Notes: generated from the sequence alone by a model not told the origin. A stretch of 64,000 bases of DNA from Kitasatospora fiedleri (GCF_948472415.1 NZ_OX419519.1:2108001-2172000); one strand, 5' to 3'; counted from the stretch's first letter, positions 1 through 10,920 are shown. Program-made: numbers and translations.

Positions 1-602
1 GTGAGCGAACCGGCCTGCTGCGCCACCTCCGGCGGGAGGCCCGCGGCCACCGTGATCGCCGAGCGGACCAGGGTCGGGCGGTCGATCACGCCCACCGCGT
101 CCTGGGCCGGCCGGCTCAGTTCGAGCGCCACCACCGGGACGCCGGCCGGGGGCTGCGGCTCGGTGGCGAACTCCACACCGTCCGCGTCGACCTGGACGAA
201 GCCGCCGCCCTCGTGCTGGATCGCCGCCACCGGGCGGCGCTCGGTGACCTTCACCCGCAGGGTGTGCGGCCAGCCGCGCCAGACCTCGGCGTCGGCCACC
301 CGGGGCACCTTCGCCACCTCGGCCCGGGCCTCGTCCAGGTCGACCCGGGCCAGCGGGCCGCGGGCCGTGCCGCCGAGCGCCCGCTCGACGTCCTGCTGGG
401 TCAACCGGCCCGAGTCCAGGCCCTGGACGGCCACCCCGCGGACGTCCAGCGCGGAGGAGAAGAACACCGTCCAGCCGAGCGCCCCGGCCACCAGCGCGCC
501 CAGCGCGACCAGCACCGCGACGCCCCGGCGGGAGAGTCGGAGCCGGGGCGGGCGGGCCGGGCCGCCCTCCTCCAGCTCCTCCTCGTACTCCTCGTCAGCC
601 AC
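1..602 (-). CDS. ftsQ: Cell division protein FtsQ (3' end cut by window edge)
   Basis: FtsQ is a bitopic divisome protein bridging early and late division proteins at the septal membrane. About 200 residues are visible. An acidic cytoplasmic N-terminus (residues 1-24, many Glu) is followed by one membrane helix (about 27-48). A POTRA-like domain follows (VRGVAVQGLDSGRLTQQDV, about 54-72), then the FtsQ beta region with VTERRPVAAI. The start is GTG at 602, overlapping the murG stop by 8 bp. The frame is open to position 1, so the C-terminus lies outside the window. It is the last visible gene of the minus-strand dcw cluster, where ftsZ normally follows. Confidence 0.9.
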   Translation of the reverse strand, partial: MADEEYEEELEEGGPARPPRLRLSRRGVAVLVALGALVAGALGWTVFFSSALDVRGVAVQGLDSGRLTQQDVERALGGTARGPLARVDLDEARAEVAKVPRVADAEVWRGWPHTLRVKVTERRPVAAIQHEGGGFVQVDADGVEFATEPQPPAGVPVVALELSRPAQDAVGVIDRPTLVRSAITVAAGLPPEVAQQAGSL

Positions 603-1701
603 GGCGGCGGCCGCCGCGGGCGGCCTCGATCGCCTCGTACACCATCTGCACCAGCAGGTCGTCGGCGTCCCGGCGGCCGAACTCGGCGGCGGAGCGCGAC
701 ATCTCCCACAGCTTGGCCGGGTCGGTCAGCACCGGCAGCACGTTCTTCAGCACCCAGTCCGGGGTCAGCTCGGCGTCGTCGACCAGCAGACCGCCGCCCG
801 CCTTGACCATCGGCTGGGCGTTCAGCCGCTGCTCGCCGTTGCCGATCGGCAGCGGCACGAACGCGGCCGGCAGGCCCACCGCGGCCAGCTCGGCCACCGT
901 CATCGCACCGGCCCGGCAGAGCATCATGTCGGCCGCCGCGTACGCCAGGTCCATCCGGTCCAGGTAGGGCAGCACCCGGTACGGCGGCATGCCCGGGATG
1001 TCGTCGATGGTCGGCAGCTCGTTCTTCGGACCGACCGCGTGCAGGATCTGCACCCCGTACTGCTGGAGCCGGGGCGCGATCGCCTGCACCGTCTCGTTCA
1101 GACGCCGGGCGCCCTGCGAGCCGCCGGAGACCAGCAGGGTGGGCAGCCGCTGGTCGAGGCCGAAGTAGTGCCGGGCCTCCGGGCGGACGGTGCCGCGGTC
1201 CAGGGTGGCGATGGTGCGGCGCAGCGGGATGCCGATGTACCGGGAGTCGCGCAGCTTGGAGTCCGGGGTGGAGACCGCGACGAAGTCGCTGTAGCGGGCG
1301 CCGATCTTGTTGGCCAGGCCGGGGCGGGCGTTGGCCTCGTGCACCACGATCGGCACGCCGGCCCGCTTGGCCGCCAGGTAGGCGGGCATCGCCACGTAGC
1401 CGCCGAAGCCGACCACCGCGTCCGCGTTGACCCGCTCGATCACCTCCTGGGCGGCGCGCACGGTGCCGCGCAGCCGGCCCGGGACGGTGATCAGCTCCGG
1501 GGTGGGCTTGCGGGGCAGCGGCACGGCCGGGATCAGCGCCAGCTCGTAGCCGCGCTCCGGGACCAGCCGGGTCTCCAGGCCGCGCTCGGTGCCGAGAGCG
1601 GTGATCCCGACGGACGGGTCGTGCCTGCGCAGCGCGTCCGCGAGCGCCATGGCCGGCTCGATGTGACCGGCGGTCCCGCCGCCGGCGAGTACGACATGCA
1701 C
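595..1701 (-). CDS. murG: UDP-GlcNAc: undecaprenyl-PP-MurNAc-pentapeptide GlcNAc transferase MurG
   Basis: MurG is a GT28 glycosyltransferase on the inner membrane face that adds GlcNAc to lipid I to give lipid II. The 368-residue product has the N-terminal glycine-rich loop GGGTAGH (residues 7-13). It also has HEANARPGLAN, the C-terminal UDP-GlcNAc-binding GGSQGARRLN, and the donor-site stretch ADMMLCRAGAMTVAEL. Length is normal for the family. The start is GTG at 1701, six bases after the ftsW stop, and the end overlaps ftsQ, consistent with co-transcription and translational coupling in the dcw operon. Confidence 0.98.
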   Translation of the reverse strand: MHVVLAGGGTAGHIEPAMALADALRRHDPSVGITALGTERGLETRLVPERGYELALIPAVPLPRKPTPELITVPGRLRGTVRAAQEVIERVNADAVVGFGGYVAMPAYLAAKRAGVPIVVHEANARPGLANKIGARYSDFVAVSTPDSKLRDSRYIGIPLRRTIATLDRGTVRPEARHYFGLDQRLPTLLVSGGSQGARRLNETVQAIAPRLQQYGVQILHAVGPKNELPTIDDIPGMPPYRVLPYLDRMDLAYAAADMMLCRAGAMTVAELAAVGLPAAFVPLPIGNGEQRLNAQPMVKAGGGLLVDDAELTPDWVLKNVLPVLTDPAKLWEMSRSAAEFGRRDADDLLVQMVYEAIEAARGGRRRG

Positions 1702-1707
1702 CGAAAT

Positions 1708-3072
1708 TCACCGCTCCCTGCGCGGCGGCCGGGGGGCCTTGCGCGCTGTGGTTTTCCTACCTGGCAGCACCCGGTCCAGGACTGGCCCGAACCGGGAGTT
1801 GGCCCCTTTTCGCCATCTGCGGGGCCGGGCAGCCAGCGCTGCCTTCGCCGCCGGGGAGCTGCGTGCGAAGCACAGCAGCAGCCCGACGGCGCACATGGCC
1901 GACAGCATCGCGGAGCCGCCGTACGAGAACAGCGGCAGCGGGACGCCCGCGATGGGCAGGAGTCCCAGCGCCGACCCCAGGTTGACCACGGCCTGAGCCA
2001 TGATCCACGTGGTGGCGGCGCCCGCCGCGTACCGCACGAACGGGTCCGTGGTGCCGAGGGCCACTCGGATACCCGCGTAGCCTAGTGCCGCGAAGAGGCC
2101 GAGTACCGACAGCGTCCCCACCAGTCCGAGTTCCTCGCCGGTCGCGGCGAAGATGAAGTCGGTGTGGGCCTCCGGCAGTTGCCCCCACTTCTCCACCCCG
2201 GCACCCAGTCCGGACCCGAACGGTCCGCCCGCGGCCAGGGCGTACAGGCCGTGCAGGGCCTGGAAGCAGTCCATCGAGGGGTCGGGCTTGGTGACGCCGA
2301 CGCAGGAGAGCCGGCCGAGGCGGTGCGGCACGGTGATGATCAGCGCGGTGCAGGCGACCACCGCGATGCCCAGGGTGGCGGCGAACAGCCGCAGCGGGGC
2401 GCCGACCATCCACAGCAGGCCGAACAGCATGGCGATCAGCACCATGGTGGTGCCCATGTCGCCGCCGATCATGATCAGCATCATCAGCACGACGGTGCCG
2501 GGCACCAGCGGGACCAGCAGGTGCTTCCACCGGTCCAGCAGGTGGGTGCGCTGCTTGCGGGCCAGCAGGTCGGCCGCCCAGAGCAGCAGGGCGAGCTTGG
2601 CGAACTCGGAGGGCTGGATCTGGAAGAAGCCCAGGCTGATCCAGTTCCGGTTGCCGTTGATCCGCACGCCGACCCCGGGGATGGCCACCAGCACCAGCGC
2701 GCCCACCACCCCGAACAGCAGCGGGTAGGCGGCGGTGCGCAGCACCCGGACCGGGGCCCGGGTCAGCACCACGGCGATCGCCCCGCCCAGCAGCAGGGCG
2801 ATCAGCTGCTTGCGGAAGAAGAACGTCATCGGCAGGCCGTACTCGACCACCACGCTCTGCGAGGCGGAGAACACCATCACCAGGCCCAGCACCACCAGCA
2901 GCAGCGCCGCGCCCAGGATCAGGTAGTACGGGGTCAGCGGGCGGGCCATCAGGTAGCCGAACCGCTCCCGGGCGGCCCGGAAGCGGGCCAACGGGCCGGC
3001 CGACTTGAAGGTGGTGGTGGTCGCCGAGATCAACTGGAGGCCCCGGGGCGGCTCCTTCTCCCTGGTCGGCAC
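1708..3072 (-). CDS. ftsW: Peptidoglycan glycosyltransferase FtsW (SEDS family)
   Basis: FtsW polymerises septal glycan strands together with its class B PBP partner FtsI. About ten membrane helices are evident. SEDS signatures include RNWISLGFFQIQPSEFAKLAL, AHTDFIFAATGEELGLVG and PLPLFSYGGSAM. The open frame runs back to 3234, but that would overlap murD. I place the start at GTG 3072 because GAGGAG lies 6 nt upstream; this gives 454 residues, close to streptomycete FtsW. An adjacent GTG at 3075 is possible. A 112-bp gap separates it from murD, the largest gap inside this part of the cluster. The C-terminal tail is basic and cytoplasmic. Confidence 0.95.
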   Translation of the reverse strand: MPTREKEPPRGLQLISATTTTFKSAGPLARFRAARERFGYLMARPLTPYYLILGAALLLVVLGLVMVFSASQSVVVEYGLPMTFFFRKQLIALLLGGAIAVVLTRAPVRVLRTAAYPLLFGVVGALVLVAIPGVGVRINGNRNWISLGFFQIQPSEFAKLALLLWAADLLARKQRTHLLDRWKHLLVPLVPGTVVLMMLIMIGGDMGTTMVLIAMLFGLLWMVGAPLRLFAATLGIAVVACTALIITVPHRLGRLSCVGVTKPDPSMDCFQALHGLYALAAGGPFGSGLGAGVEKWGQLPEAHTDFIFAATGEELGLVGTLSVLGLFAALGYAGIRVALGTTDPFVRYAAGAATTWIMAQAVVNLGSALGLLPIAGVPLPLFSYGGSAMLSAMCAVGLLLCFARSSPAAKAALAARPRRWRKGANSRFGPVLDRVLPGRKTTARKAPRPPRRER

Positions 3073-3184
3073 CACGGGCTCCTCACGGTTCGGGTCACGG
3101 ACGGGAACGCGCCGGGGGTCCTCCGACGGCGAGGCCGCGCCCAGGCGGCGGACTGCCCGCGGGCGCGACCTCGTGGTGCGTGCT

Positions 3185-4615
3185 TCAGGGCCGCAGGGCC
3201 CGGACGGCGGCGGCGAACGCGTCCCCGCGCTCACCGTAGTTGGTGAACATGTCCATCGACGCGCAGGCCGGTGCCAGCAGGACGGTGTCGCCCTTCTCGG
3301 CGGCGGCGGCCGCGGCCGCGACGATCGCGGTCATCGCCTCGGCGCCAGTCTGGCCCGGGGCCGGCTCGAAGACCGGGACCTGCGGGGCGTGTCGCTCCAG
3401 CGCCTCGCGGATCAGCTGCCGGTCCTGGCCGATCAGCACGGCGGCCCGCAGCCGGGGGGCGGCGGCGGCGACCAGCTCGTCGAAGGTGGCGCCCTTGGCC
3501 AGGCCGCCGGCGATCCAGACCACCGGCCGGTAGGCGGCCAGCGAGGCGGCGGCGGCGTGGGTGTTGGTGGCCTTGGAGTCGTCGACGTAGCCGACGCCGT
3601 CGATCTCGGCGACGTGCGCGATCCGGTGCGCGTCGGGCGTGAAGGCGCGCAGCCCGTCCCGGACGGCCTTGGCGTCCACGCCGTAGGCGCGGGCCAGCGC
3701 GGCGGCGGCCAGCGCGTTGGCGACGTTGTGCGGGGCGGGCGGGCGCACGTCGGCGACGGCGCCGAGTTCGGCGGCGGCGTTGGCCCGGTCGGCGACGAAG
3801 GCCCGGTCGACCAGCAGGCCGTCGACCACGCCGAGGTGGGAGACGGCGGGGGCGTCCAGGCCGAAGCCGATCGCCCGGCAGCCCTCCTCGACGTCGGCCT
3901 CGCGGACCAGCGCCTCGGTGGCCGGGTCGGCCAGGTTGTACACGCAGGCGACCTGGTTGCCCTGGTAGATCCGGCCCTTGTCGGCGGCGTACGCCTCCAT
4001 CGAGCCGTGCCAGTCGAGGTGGTCGGGCGCCAGGTTGAGCACCGCGCCGGAGTGCACCCGCAGCGAGGGCGCCCAGTGCAGCTGGTAGCTGGAGAGCTCG
4101 ACGGCCAGCACGTCGTACGGCTCCGCGGCGAGCACCGCGTCCAGCACCGAGACGCCGACGTTGCCGACGGCGGCGGTGCGCTTGCCCGCGGCGGTGAGGA
4201 TCGAGGCCAGCATCTGGACGGTGGTGGTCTTGCCGTTGGTGCCGGTGACGGCCAGCCAGGGGGCGGGCTCGCCGGTGGCGGGGTGCGGGGTGCGCAGCCG
4301 CCAGGCGAGTTCGACGTCGCCCCAGACCGGGACGCCGGCCGCGGCGGCGGCGGTGAACAGCGGGCTGTCGGGGGCCCAGCCGGGCGAGGTGACGATCAGG
4401 GCGGTGCCGTCCGGCAGGCTCGCGCCGTCGCCGAGGCGGACGGCGACGCCCTGCTCGGTGAGGGCGGCGGCCTTGGCGGCGAGGCCCGGGCCGTCGCCGC
4501 CGTCCACCACGGTGACGTGCGCGCCGAGCCCGTGCAGGACGCGGGCGGCGCTGACCCCGGAGAGGCCGAGTCCTGCGACGACGACCGGAAGGCCGGCCCA
4601 CTCCGGGTTGTTCAT
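3185..4615 (-). CDS. murD: UDP-N-acetylmuramoyl-L-alanine--D-glutamate ligase MurD
   Basis: MurD adds D-Glu to UDP-MurNAc-L-Ala in the cytoplasm. The 476-residue product has an N-terminal Rossmann-like domain ([16 protein letters not shown]). Its ATP-binding loop is GTNGKTTT at residues 125-132, followed by the conserved [17 protein letters not shown] and, in the C-terminal domain, [11 protein letters not shown]. The ATG at 4615 overlaps the mraY stop by 4 bp (ATGA). A longer in-frame reading toward 5683 is a shadow of mraY and is excluded. Confidence 0.97.
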   Translation of the reverse strand: MNNPEWAGLPVVVAGLGLSGVSAARVLHGLGAHVTVVDGGDGPGLAAKAAALTEQGVAVRLGDGASLPDGTALIVTSPGWAPDSPLFTAAAAAGVPVWGDVELAWRLRTPHPATGEPAPWLAVTGTNGKTTTVQMLASILTAAGKRTAAVGNVGVSVLDAVLAAEPYDVLAVELSSYQLHWAPSLRVHSGAVLNLAPDHLDWHGSMEAYAADKGRIYQGNQVACVYNLADPATEALVREADVEEGCRAIGFGLDAPAVSHLGVVDGLLVDRAFVADRANAAAELGAVADVRPPAPHNVANALAAAALARAYGVDAKAVRDGLRAFTPDAHRIAHVAEIDGVGYVDDSKATNTHAAAASLAAYRPVVWIAGGLAKGATFDELVAAAAPRLRAAVLIGQDRQLIREALERHAPQVPVFEPAPGQTGAEAMTAIVAAAAAAAEKGDTVLLAPACASMDMFTNYGERGDAFAAAVRALRP

Positions 4616-5673
4616 CCGGTCACCCACCCCGCGTAGAAGAGTCCGAGTCCGACGGCGACGCACAGGCCCTGGATGATCCAGAACCGGACCACGATCAGGA
4701 CTTCGCTCCAGCCCTTGAGTTCGAAGTGGTGCTGGAGCGGCGCCATCTTGAAAACGCGCTTGCCGGTCATCCGGAACGACCCGACCTGGATGATCACCGA
4801 AAGGGTGATGATCACGAACAGGCCGCCGAGGATGGCGAGCAGCAGCTCGGTGTGCGAGACGATGGCCAGGCCGGCCAGCGCGCCGCCGAGGGCCAGCGAG
4901 CCGGTGTCGCCCATGAAGATCTTCGCGGGCGAGGTGTTCCACCACAGGAAGCCGAAGCAGGAGCCCATCAGCGCGGCGGCGACCACGGCGAGGTCCAGCG
5001 GGTCGCGGACGTCGTAGCAGGAGGCGGTGGCCTTGAGCGCGTAGGCGCAGTTCTGGCCGTGCTCCCACAGACCGATGAAGGTGTACGCGCCGAAGACCAT
5101 CACCGAGGCGCCGGTGGCGAGGCCGTCCAGGCCGTCGGTGAGGTTCACGCCGTTCGACATCGCGGCGATCATGAAGTAGGCCCAGATGACGAACAGCACC
5201 GGGCCGATCGCCCACTTGAAGTCCTGCACGAAGGACAGGTGGTCGGAGGCCGGGGTCAGGCCCCGGCTGTCGCTGAACTGCATGGCCAGGATCGCGAAGG
5301 CCAGGGCGACGAAGGACTGGCCGAGCAGCTTCGCCTTGGCCCGCAGGCCCAGCGAGCGGCGCTTGACCACCTTGATGTAGTCGTCCAGGAAGCCGACCAG
5401 GCCCAGGCCCGTGGTCAGGAACAGCACCAGCAGGCCGGAGGCGGTGGGGATCTCGCCCGTTATCGCCTTGGTCCCGAAGTAGGCGATCAGTGTCGCCAGG
5501 ATGAAGGCGATGCCGCCCATGGTGGGCGTGCCGCGCTTGCTGTGGTGCGCCTTGGGGCCGTCGTCGCGGATGTACTGGCCGTAGCCGTGCTTGGCGAGCA
5601 GCTTGATCAGGGCGGGGGTGCCGAGCAGGGTCAGCACCAGGCCGATCATGCCGGAGAAGAGGATCTGCTTCAC
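4612..5673 (-). CDS. mraY: Phospho-N-acetylmuramoyl-pentapeptide transferase MraY
   Basis: MraY is a polytopic membrane enzyme that transfers phospho-MurNAc-pentapeptide to undecaprenyl phosphate, forming lipid I. It has 353 residues and about ten membrane helices. Conserved features are the GTPTMGG loop near residue 50, the Asp pair in FLDDYIKV (about residue 100), [12 protein letters not shown] (about 184-195) and the cytoplasmic HHFELKGW motif with MAPLQ before it. The start is GTG 5673, overlapping murF as GTGA. It sits between murF and murD in the conserved order. Confidence 0.98.
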   Translation of the reverse strand: MKQILFSGMIGLVLTLLGTPALIKLLAKHGYGQYIRDDGPKAHHSKRGTPTMGGIAFILATLIAYFGTKAITGEIPTASGLLVLFLTTGLGLVGFLDDYIKVVKRRSLGLRAKAKLLGQSFVALAFAILAMQFSDSRGLTPASDHLSFVQDFKWAIGPVLFVIWAYFMIAAMSNGVNLTDGLDGLATGASVMVFGAYTFIGLWEHGQNCAYALKATASCYDVRDPLDLAVVAAALMGSCFGFLWWNTSPAKIFMGDTGSLALGGALAGLAIVSHTELLLAILGGLFVIITLSVIIQVGSFRMTGKRVFKMAPLQHHFELKGWSEVLIVVRFWIIQGLCVAVGLGLFYAGWVTG

Positions 5674-7073
5674 TTCGCGGCACCGTCCGCGAGCAGCGCC
5701 TCGGCGACCTTCTCCAGACCCACCGAACGGGATGCCTTCACCAGGACCACGTCCCCCGGCCGCACCTGACTGCGCAGCAGCTCGATCGCCGCGTCCGCGT
5801 CGGACACCAGCACCGACTCCTCACCCCACGAACCTTCGTTCCTCGCGCCCAGTTCCATCCGGGCCGCCTCGCGTCCGCCGACCGCCACCAGCTTGGTGAT
5901 GTCGAGCCGTACCACGAGCCTTCCGATGGTGTCGTGCTCGTCGAGGCTGTCCTCGCCGAGCTCCCGCATCTCACCGAGCACCGCCCAGGTGCGGCGGCGC
6001 TCCGGGCCGGTGCCCGCCATCGTCGCGAGGGTCCGCAGCGCGGCCCGCACGGACTCCGGGTTCGCGTTGTAGGCGTCGTTGACGACGGTGAGGCCATCGG
6101 CCCGGTCGACCACCTCCATGCGCCAGCGGGACAGCGCACCCGCCTCGCTGAGTGCTTCGGCGACGCGGTCGACGGGCATCCCGAGCTCCACCGCCACCGC
6201 TGCGGCGGCGAGGGCGTTCGAGACGTGGTGCTCACCGTACAGGCGCAGCCGCACGGGTGCGGAACCGGCCGGGGTGCTGAGCGTGAACTGCGGCCTGCCG
6301 GTGGCGTCCAGGCGAACGTCGGTGGCCCGGACGTGGGCGTCCGGGGACTCGCCGAACAGCACGACGCGGGCCTTGGTGCGGCTGCTCATCGCGCGCACCA
6401 GCGGGTCGTCGGCGTTGAGGACGGCGACGCCCTCGGGCGAAAGGGCCTCCACCATCTCGCCCTTGGCCTCGGCGATCGCCTCGCGGGAGCCGAACTCGCC
6501 GAGGTGGGCGGTGCCGATGTTGAGGACGAGTCCGACGGTGGGCGGGGTGATGCCGGTCAGGTACTCGATGTCGCCCTTGTGCCGGGCGCCCATCTCCATC
6601 ACCAGGTGACGGGTGGTCGGGGCGATCCGCAGCGCGGTCAGCGGGTGGCCGATCTCGTTGTTGTGCGAACCGGCCGGGAAGACCGTCTCGCCGTGGCCGG
6701 AGAGCAGTTGGCCGATCAGGTCCTTGGTGGAGGTCTTGCCGGCCGAGCCGGTCAGGCCGACGATCCGCACCTCGTCGGCGCGGGCCACCACGGCGCGGGC
6801 GAGCCGGCCGAGCGCGACCACCACGTCGTCCACCAGGATCGCGGGCACGCCGACGGGCCGGGTGGCGAGCACCGCGACCGCGCCGTCGGCGACGGCCTTC
6901 GCGGCGAAGTCGTGGCCGTCGACGCGCTCGCCGGCCACGCACACGAACAGCCCGCCGGGCTCGATCTGCCGGTTGTCGGTGACCACCGCGCCGGTGATGG
7001 ACGCCTGCGGGTCCGCGCCGTCGAGCGTCCCGCCGACGGCGTGCGCGGCCTCGGCCAGGGTGAGAGAGATCAT
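5670..7073 (-). CDS. murF: UDP-N-acetylmuramoyl-tripeptide--D-alanyl-D-alanine ligase MurF
   Basis: MurF adds D-Ala-D-Ala to complete the UDP-MurNAc-pentapeptide. The 467-residue protein has an N-terminal substrate domain with the conserved [20 protein letters not shown]. The ATP-binding loop GSAGKTST is at residues 109-116, and the central domain has [13 protein letters not shown] and [12 protein letters not shown]. The C-terminal domain carries [13 protein letters not shown], a MurF hallmark. ATG 7073 overlaps the murE stop by 4 bp and the end overlaps mraY by 4 bp, so translation is probably coupled through the whole block. Confidence 0.98.
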   Translation of the reverse strand: MISLTLAEAAHAVGGTLDGADPQASITGAVVTDNRQIEPGGLFVCVAGERVDGHDFAAKAVADGAVAVLATRPVGVPAILVDDVVVALGRLARAVVARADEVRIVGLTGSAGKTSTKDLIGQLLSGHGETVFPAGSHNNEIGHPLTALRIAPTTRHLVMEMGARHKGDIEYLTGITPPTVGLVLNIGTAHLGEFGSREAIAEAKGEMVEALSPEGVAVLNADDPLVRAMSSRTKARVVLFGESPDAHVRATDVRLDATGRPQFTLSTPAGSAPVRLRLYGEHHVSNALAAAAVAVELGMPVDRVAEALSEAGALSRWRMEVVDRADGLTVVNDAYNANPESVRAALRTLATMAGTGPERRRTWAVLGEMRELGEDSLDEHDTIGRLVVRLDITKLVAVGGREAARMELGARNEGSWGEESVLVSDADAAIELLRSQVRPGDVVLVKASRSVGLEKVAEALLADGAAK

Positions 7074-8711
7074 CGCTCCGCCTCCATCAGCTGCTCAATC
7101 GCGACCCGCAACACCTGGCGGTCGTCGAACGGGCGGACCTCGCCCTTCACGTACTGGCCCAGTTCGTGGCCCTTGCCGGCCACCAGCACGGTGTCCCCGG
7201 TGTGGGCCCGGGCGACGGCCAGGGCGATCGCCTCGCCCCGGTCGGGGACGGCGAGCACCTCGCCGCGCTCCTCCTCGGACACCTCGGCGGCGCCGGCCAG
7301 CATGGTGGCCAGGATCGCCAGCGCGTCCTCGGAGCGCGGGTTGTCGCTGGTGAGGACGGCGGTGTCGGCGAGCCGGGCGGCGATCGCGCCCATCGGCCCG
7401 CGCTTGTACGGGTCGCGGTCGCCGCCGCAGCCGACCACCACGTGCAGCCGGCCCTTGGTGACCTCGCGCAGCGAGGCGAGCACGGCGCTGAGCGCGTCCG
7501 GCTTGTGGGCGTAGTCGACCACGGCGACGTAGTCCTGCCCGGCCTCGACCTTTTCCAGCCGGCCGGGCACCCCGGCCACCGCGGCCACGCCCGCCACCGC
7601 GGCGTCCAGGTCGATCCCGGCGGTGACCAGCGCGGTGATCGCGCCCAGCGCGTTGGCGACGTTGAACGGGCCGGGCAGCGGCACCGCGGCGTCGGCCTGC
7701 TCGCCGTTCGGGCCGAGCACCCGGAACGTCGAGCCGGACGGGCCGAGTTGGACGTCGACGGCGCGCCAGTCGGCGGCCGGGTCGCCGGACGCGGAGAAGG
7801 TGGTCATCGGGATGCGGGCCTCGCCGGCCAGCCGGCGGCCGTAGGAGTCGTCCCGGTTGGCGACGCCCCGGCGGGACTTGCCCTCCTGGAAGAGCCGGGC
7901 CTTGGCCCGGTAGTAGTCCTCCATGTCGGGGTGGAAGTCGAGGTGCTCGGGCGTCAGGTTGTTGAACAGCGCCACGTCGTAGACCACGCCGTCGGTGCGG
8001 CCGTACACCAGCGCGTGGCTGGAGACCTCCATCACCACCGCGTCGGCCCCGGCCTCGCGCATCACGCCGAGCACGGCGTGCAGTTCGGTGGCCTCGGGGT
8101 GGTGCGCTCGGACTTGATCCGCTCCTCGCCGACCCGCATCTCGACGGTGCCGATCACGCCGGGCAGCCGGCCGGCCCCGCGCAGGCCGCCCTCCACCAGG
8201 TAGGAGGTGGTGGTCTTGCCGTTGGTGCCGGTCAGACCGATCATCAGCATGCTCTCGCTGGGCGCCCCGTAGACCGCGGCGGCCAGCGGGCCCATCGCCT
8301 CGCGCGGGCTGTCCACCACCAGCAGCGGGACGCCGGCGCCGGCGGCCAGTTCGGCCCCGGCCGGGTCGGTGAGCACCGCGACCGCGCCGGACGCCGCCGC
8401 GCCGGCGGCGAACGCCGCGCCGTGGTGGTTGGCCCCGGGGAAGGCCACGTAGACGTCGCCGGGGCGCACCGCCCGGGAGTCGTGGGTGACGCCGGTGACC
8501 TCGGGGCCCTCCTGGGGGCCAGGCCGAGCAGCCGGGCCGCCTCGGCGAGGGGCAGCGCCGCGGTGCGGCGGGGGCGGGGCGGGCTCGCGGGGGTTTGATC
8601 GGGTTTCGGCACGGCCGGAAGGCTATCGGCCCCGCGCCCCCCGGGGCCAAACCGGGCCTGCTCCGTGACGTTGCTCACAGGGCGCTGCGCGCGCCGGGGG
8701 GTGTCGCTCAT
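7070..8711 (-). CDS. murE: UDP-MurNAc-tripeptide synthetase MurE, read across two one-base indels
   Basis: MurE adds the third stem residue (LL-diaminopimelate in this group) to UDP-MurNAc-L-Ala-D-Glu. The reading frame is broken twice. Residues such as VTGVTHDSRAVRPGDV and the ATP loop GTNGKTTT lie in one frame. The start region and the large C-terminal part (EATELHAVLGVMREAGADAV, DNPRSED, GKGHE) lie in others. Adding one G to the run at 8514-8518 and one to the run at 8096-8099 restores a full-length enzyme. The gene is essential, so these are most likely sequence errors. The start is taken as ATG 8711, directly after ftsI; GTG 8612 is an alternative. DNPRSED is the DAP-recognition motif. 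Confidence 0.9.
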
Positions 8712-8712
8712 C

Positions 8713-10920
8713 TCAGGGTTTCCAGTCGACGGGCAGGTTCGGCGCCTCGCTGCCGCTCGGCGGGACCTGGAGGGTCTTGAGGGTGAACTCCATCACCTGC
8801 TTGAAGACGGGCCCGCACAGCTGCCCGCCGAAGTGCCCGTTGACCGGGTCCTGGATGACGCAGGAGACCGTCACCCGGGGCTGGTCGGCGGGCGCGAAGC
8901 CGATGAAGGAGGCGGTGTACCCGGAGTACTTGCCGGTCTTCGGGTCCACCCGGTTGGCGGTGCCGGTCTTGCCCGCCACCCGGTAGCCGGGAATCTTCGC
9001 GGTGGTGCCGGTGCCCTGCTCGTCGGTGACGACGGACTCCAGCATCTCGGTCAGCGTCTTGGCGGTGCCCTCCGAGACCACCCGGTTCTGCGCCCCGGCC
9101 GCCGCGGGCGTGAAGGCGCCGTCCGGGCCGGTGGTCCCGGCCAGCAGGCTGGGGGCGACCCGGACGCCGCCGTTGGCGATGGTGGAGAACACCGAGGTGG
9201 CCTGCAGGGCGTTCACCGACAGGCCCTGGCCGAACGGGATGGTGTACTGCTGCGAGCCGCTCCAGTCCTCGGGCTTGGCCAGGATGCCGCGGGTCTCGCC
9301 GGGGAAGCCCAGGCCGCTGGGCTTGCCGATGCCGAACCGGTCCAGGTAGTCGGCCAGCACCTTGTTGGACTCGGCCTGGGTGGCGCCCAGGTGCTCGGCC
9401 GCCTCGATGGTGCCGATGTTGGAGGACTTGGCGAGCACGCCCGCCAGGGTCAGGTACCAGGTCTCGTGGTCCACGTCGTCGTGGAACACCCGGTCCGAGC
9501 GCTGGAGCGTGTTGGGCACCTCGACGTGGGTGTCCCAGTCGGCCTTGCCGGTGTCCAGCACCGCCGCCATGGTCATCAGCTTCGCGGTCGAGCCGGGCTC
9601 GTACGCGTCCTGGAGGGCCGGGTTGCCGAGCTGGTCGGCGCGGGCCGAGGAGAGGTCGTTCGGGTCGAAGCCGGGCGAGGAGGCCATCGCCAGCACCTGC
9701 CCGGACTTCACGTCCTGGACGATCACGTAGCCCTTCTCCGCCCCGGCGTTGGCGACCTGGTCGGTGATGGCCCGCTGGGCGGCCCACTGGACGTCGGGGT
9801 TCACGGTCAGCCGCAGGTCGGTGCCGGGCACCGGGTCCTGCCGGGCGCCGCCCGCGGTGGCGACCCGGTTGCCGCCCGCCGAGGCGTACGTGGAGTGGCC
9901 GTCCTGCCCGGCCAGCAGCTGCTGGTACTGGAGCTCCAGGCCGCCGGTGCCGACGCCCTCCGCGTTGACGAAGCCGACCAGGTTGGCGCCCAGGCCGCCC
10001 GCCGGGTAGCTGCGCCGGGTCGACTGCTCCCAGAACATCCCGGCCAGCGGGTTGACGCAGGCCGCGTCCAGGAACTGCCGGCCGCCCTTGTCGGCGGGCT
10101 TCTTGAGCAGTTGGACCTGGGCGCGGCAGGCCGCGGTGTCCACCTGCTTGGTGAGCGAGGACTTCAGGTCGGCGATCTGGTTCTTCGCCTCCGGGGTCTG
10201 CCGGGCCATCACCAGCGCGTACTGGCTCTTCGGGTTCTTGCTGTTCAGGTGCAGCTTCTCGGCGAGCTTCTCCTTCGGCTGCCCGAGGATCGGCGCGAGC
10301 AGCGCCGCGGCCTGCTCCGGCGCGTCCGGCAGGTGGGTGACCTCCGGGGTGAACATGGTCGGGTCGGCGGTGATGTCGTACGCGTCGACCGAGGTGGCCA
10401 GCACGGTGCCGTCCGCGGCGGTGATCGAGCCGCGCTCGGCGGGCAGCGCCACCCGCACGTACTTGTTGGCGCCCGCGGCGGCGGCCAGCGCGTCGGAGTC
10501 CAGCAGCTGCAACTGCACCAGCCGGCCCGCGAAGATCGCGAACACCAGCAGCAGGGAGACCGTCACCAGCCGCAGCCGGCGCCGCGGATCGGCCAGCTTG
10601 ATGGTCCGCGCCCCGGACGGGGCGGGGCGGCGCGGCGCCGCCGGGCGGCGGGCCGGGCGGGTGCCCGGGCGCGGCGGGGCGACCTCGCGGTGTCCGGCGG
10701 CGGCGCGCGGCCGGGCCGGGCGGGCCGGGGCGCCGTCGGCGGCGCGGCGCGGTTCGGCGACCCGGCGGCGCGACGGCGGCGGCTCGGTGGGGCGGCGGCG
10801 CGGCGACTGTTCGGCGGGGCGGCCCGAGCCGGCCCGACCGGCGGCGGAGCGGCCCGAGCCGGAGCCCGAGCCGGACGGGGTGCGGCGCGGGCGGGGCGCG
10901 TCCCCGGGCGGGCGGCTCAC
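8713..10920 (-). CDS. ftsI: Septal peptidoglycan transpeptidase FtsI (PBP3, class B PBP)
   Basis: FtsI is the divisome DD-transpeptidase and partners FtsW. The 735-residue protein begins with a long Arg/Pro/Gly/Ser-rich cytoplasmic segment of about 115 residues. One membrane helix follows (VTVSLLLVFAIFAGRLV), then the PBP dimerisation domain and the transpeptidase domain. Catalytic motifs are STAK (Ser about 444), SSN (about 498, KSSNIG) and KTGT (about 650). The GTG start at 10920 overlaps the ftsL-like gene by 4 bp, and the stop lies one base before murE. The disordered N-terminus is longer than in most bacteria but is usual in actinomycetes. Confidence 0.96.
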   Translation of the reverse strand: MSRPPGDAPRPRRTPSGSGSGSGRSAAGRAGSGRPAEQSPRRRPTEPPPSRRRVAEPRRAADGAPARPARPRAAAGHREVAPPRPGTRPARRPAAPRRPAPSGARTIKLADPRRRLRLVTVSLLLVFAIFAGRLVQLQLLDSDALAAAAGANKYVRVALPAERGSITAADGTVLATSVDAYDITADPTMFTPEVTHLPDAPEQAAALLAPILGQPKEKLAEKLHLNSKNPKSQYALVMARQTPEAKNQIADLKSSLTKQVDTAACRAQVQLLKKPADKGGRQFLDAACVNPLAGMFWEQSTRRSYPAGGLGANLVGFVNAEGVGTGGLELQYQQLLAGQDGHSTYASAGGNRVATAGGARQDPVPGTDLRLTVNPDVQWAAQRAITDQVANAGAEKGYVIVQDVKSGQVLAMASSPGFDPNDLSSARADQLGNPALQDAYEPGSTAKLMTMAAVLDTGKADWDTHVEVPNTLQRSDRVFHDDVDHETWYLTLAGVLAKSSNIGTIEAAEHLGATQAESNKVLADYLDRFGIGKPSGLGFPGETRGILAKPEDWSGSQQYTIPFGQGLSVNALQATSVFSTIANGGVRVAPSLLAGTTGPDGAFTPAAAGAQNRVVSEGTAKTLTEMLESVVTDEQGTGTTAKIPGYRVAGKTGTANRVDPKTGKYSGYTASFIGFAPADQPRVTVSCVIQDPVNGHFGGQLCGPVFKQVMEFTLKTLQVPPSGSEAPNLPVDWKP

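Noticed and set aside
1..2085. 694-residue plus-strand open frame
   Set aside because: It is antisense to ftsQ and murG; composition is Arg/Gly/Gln-rich with no domains, a typical high-GC shadow.
3185..5683. 832-residue minus-strand frame starting before mraY
   Set aside because: Only the part from ATG 4615 is MurD; the N-terminal half is an out-of-frame reading of mraY.
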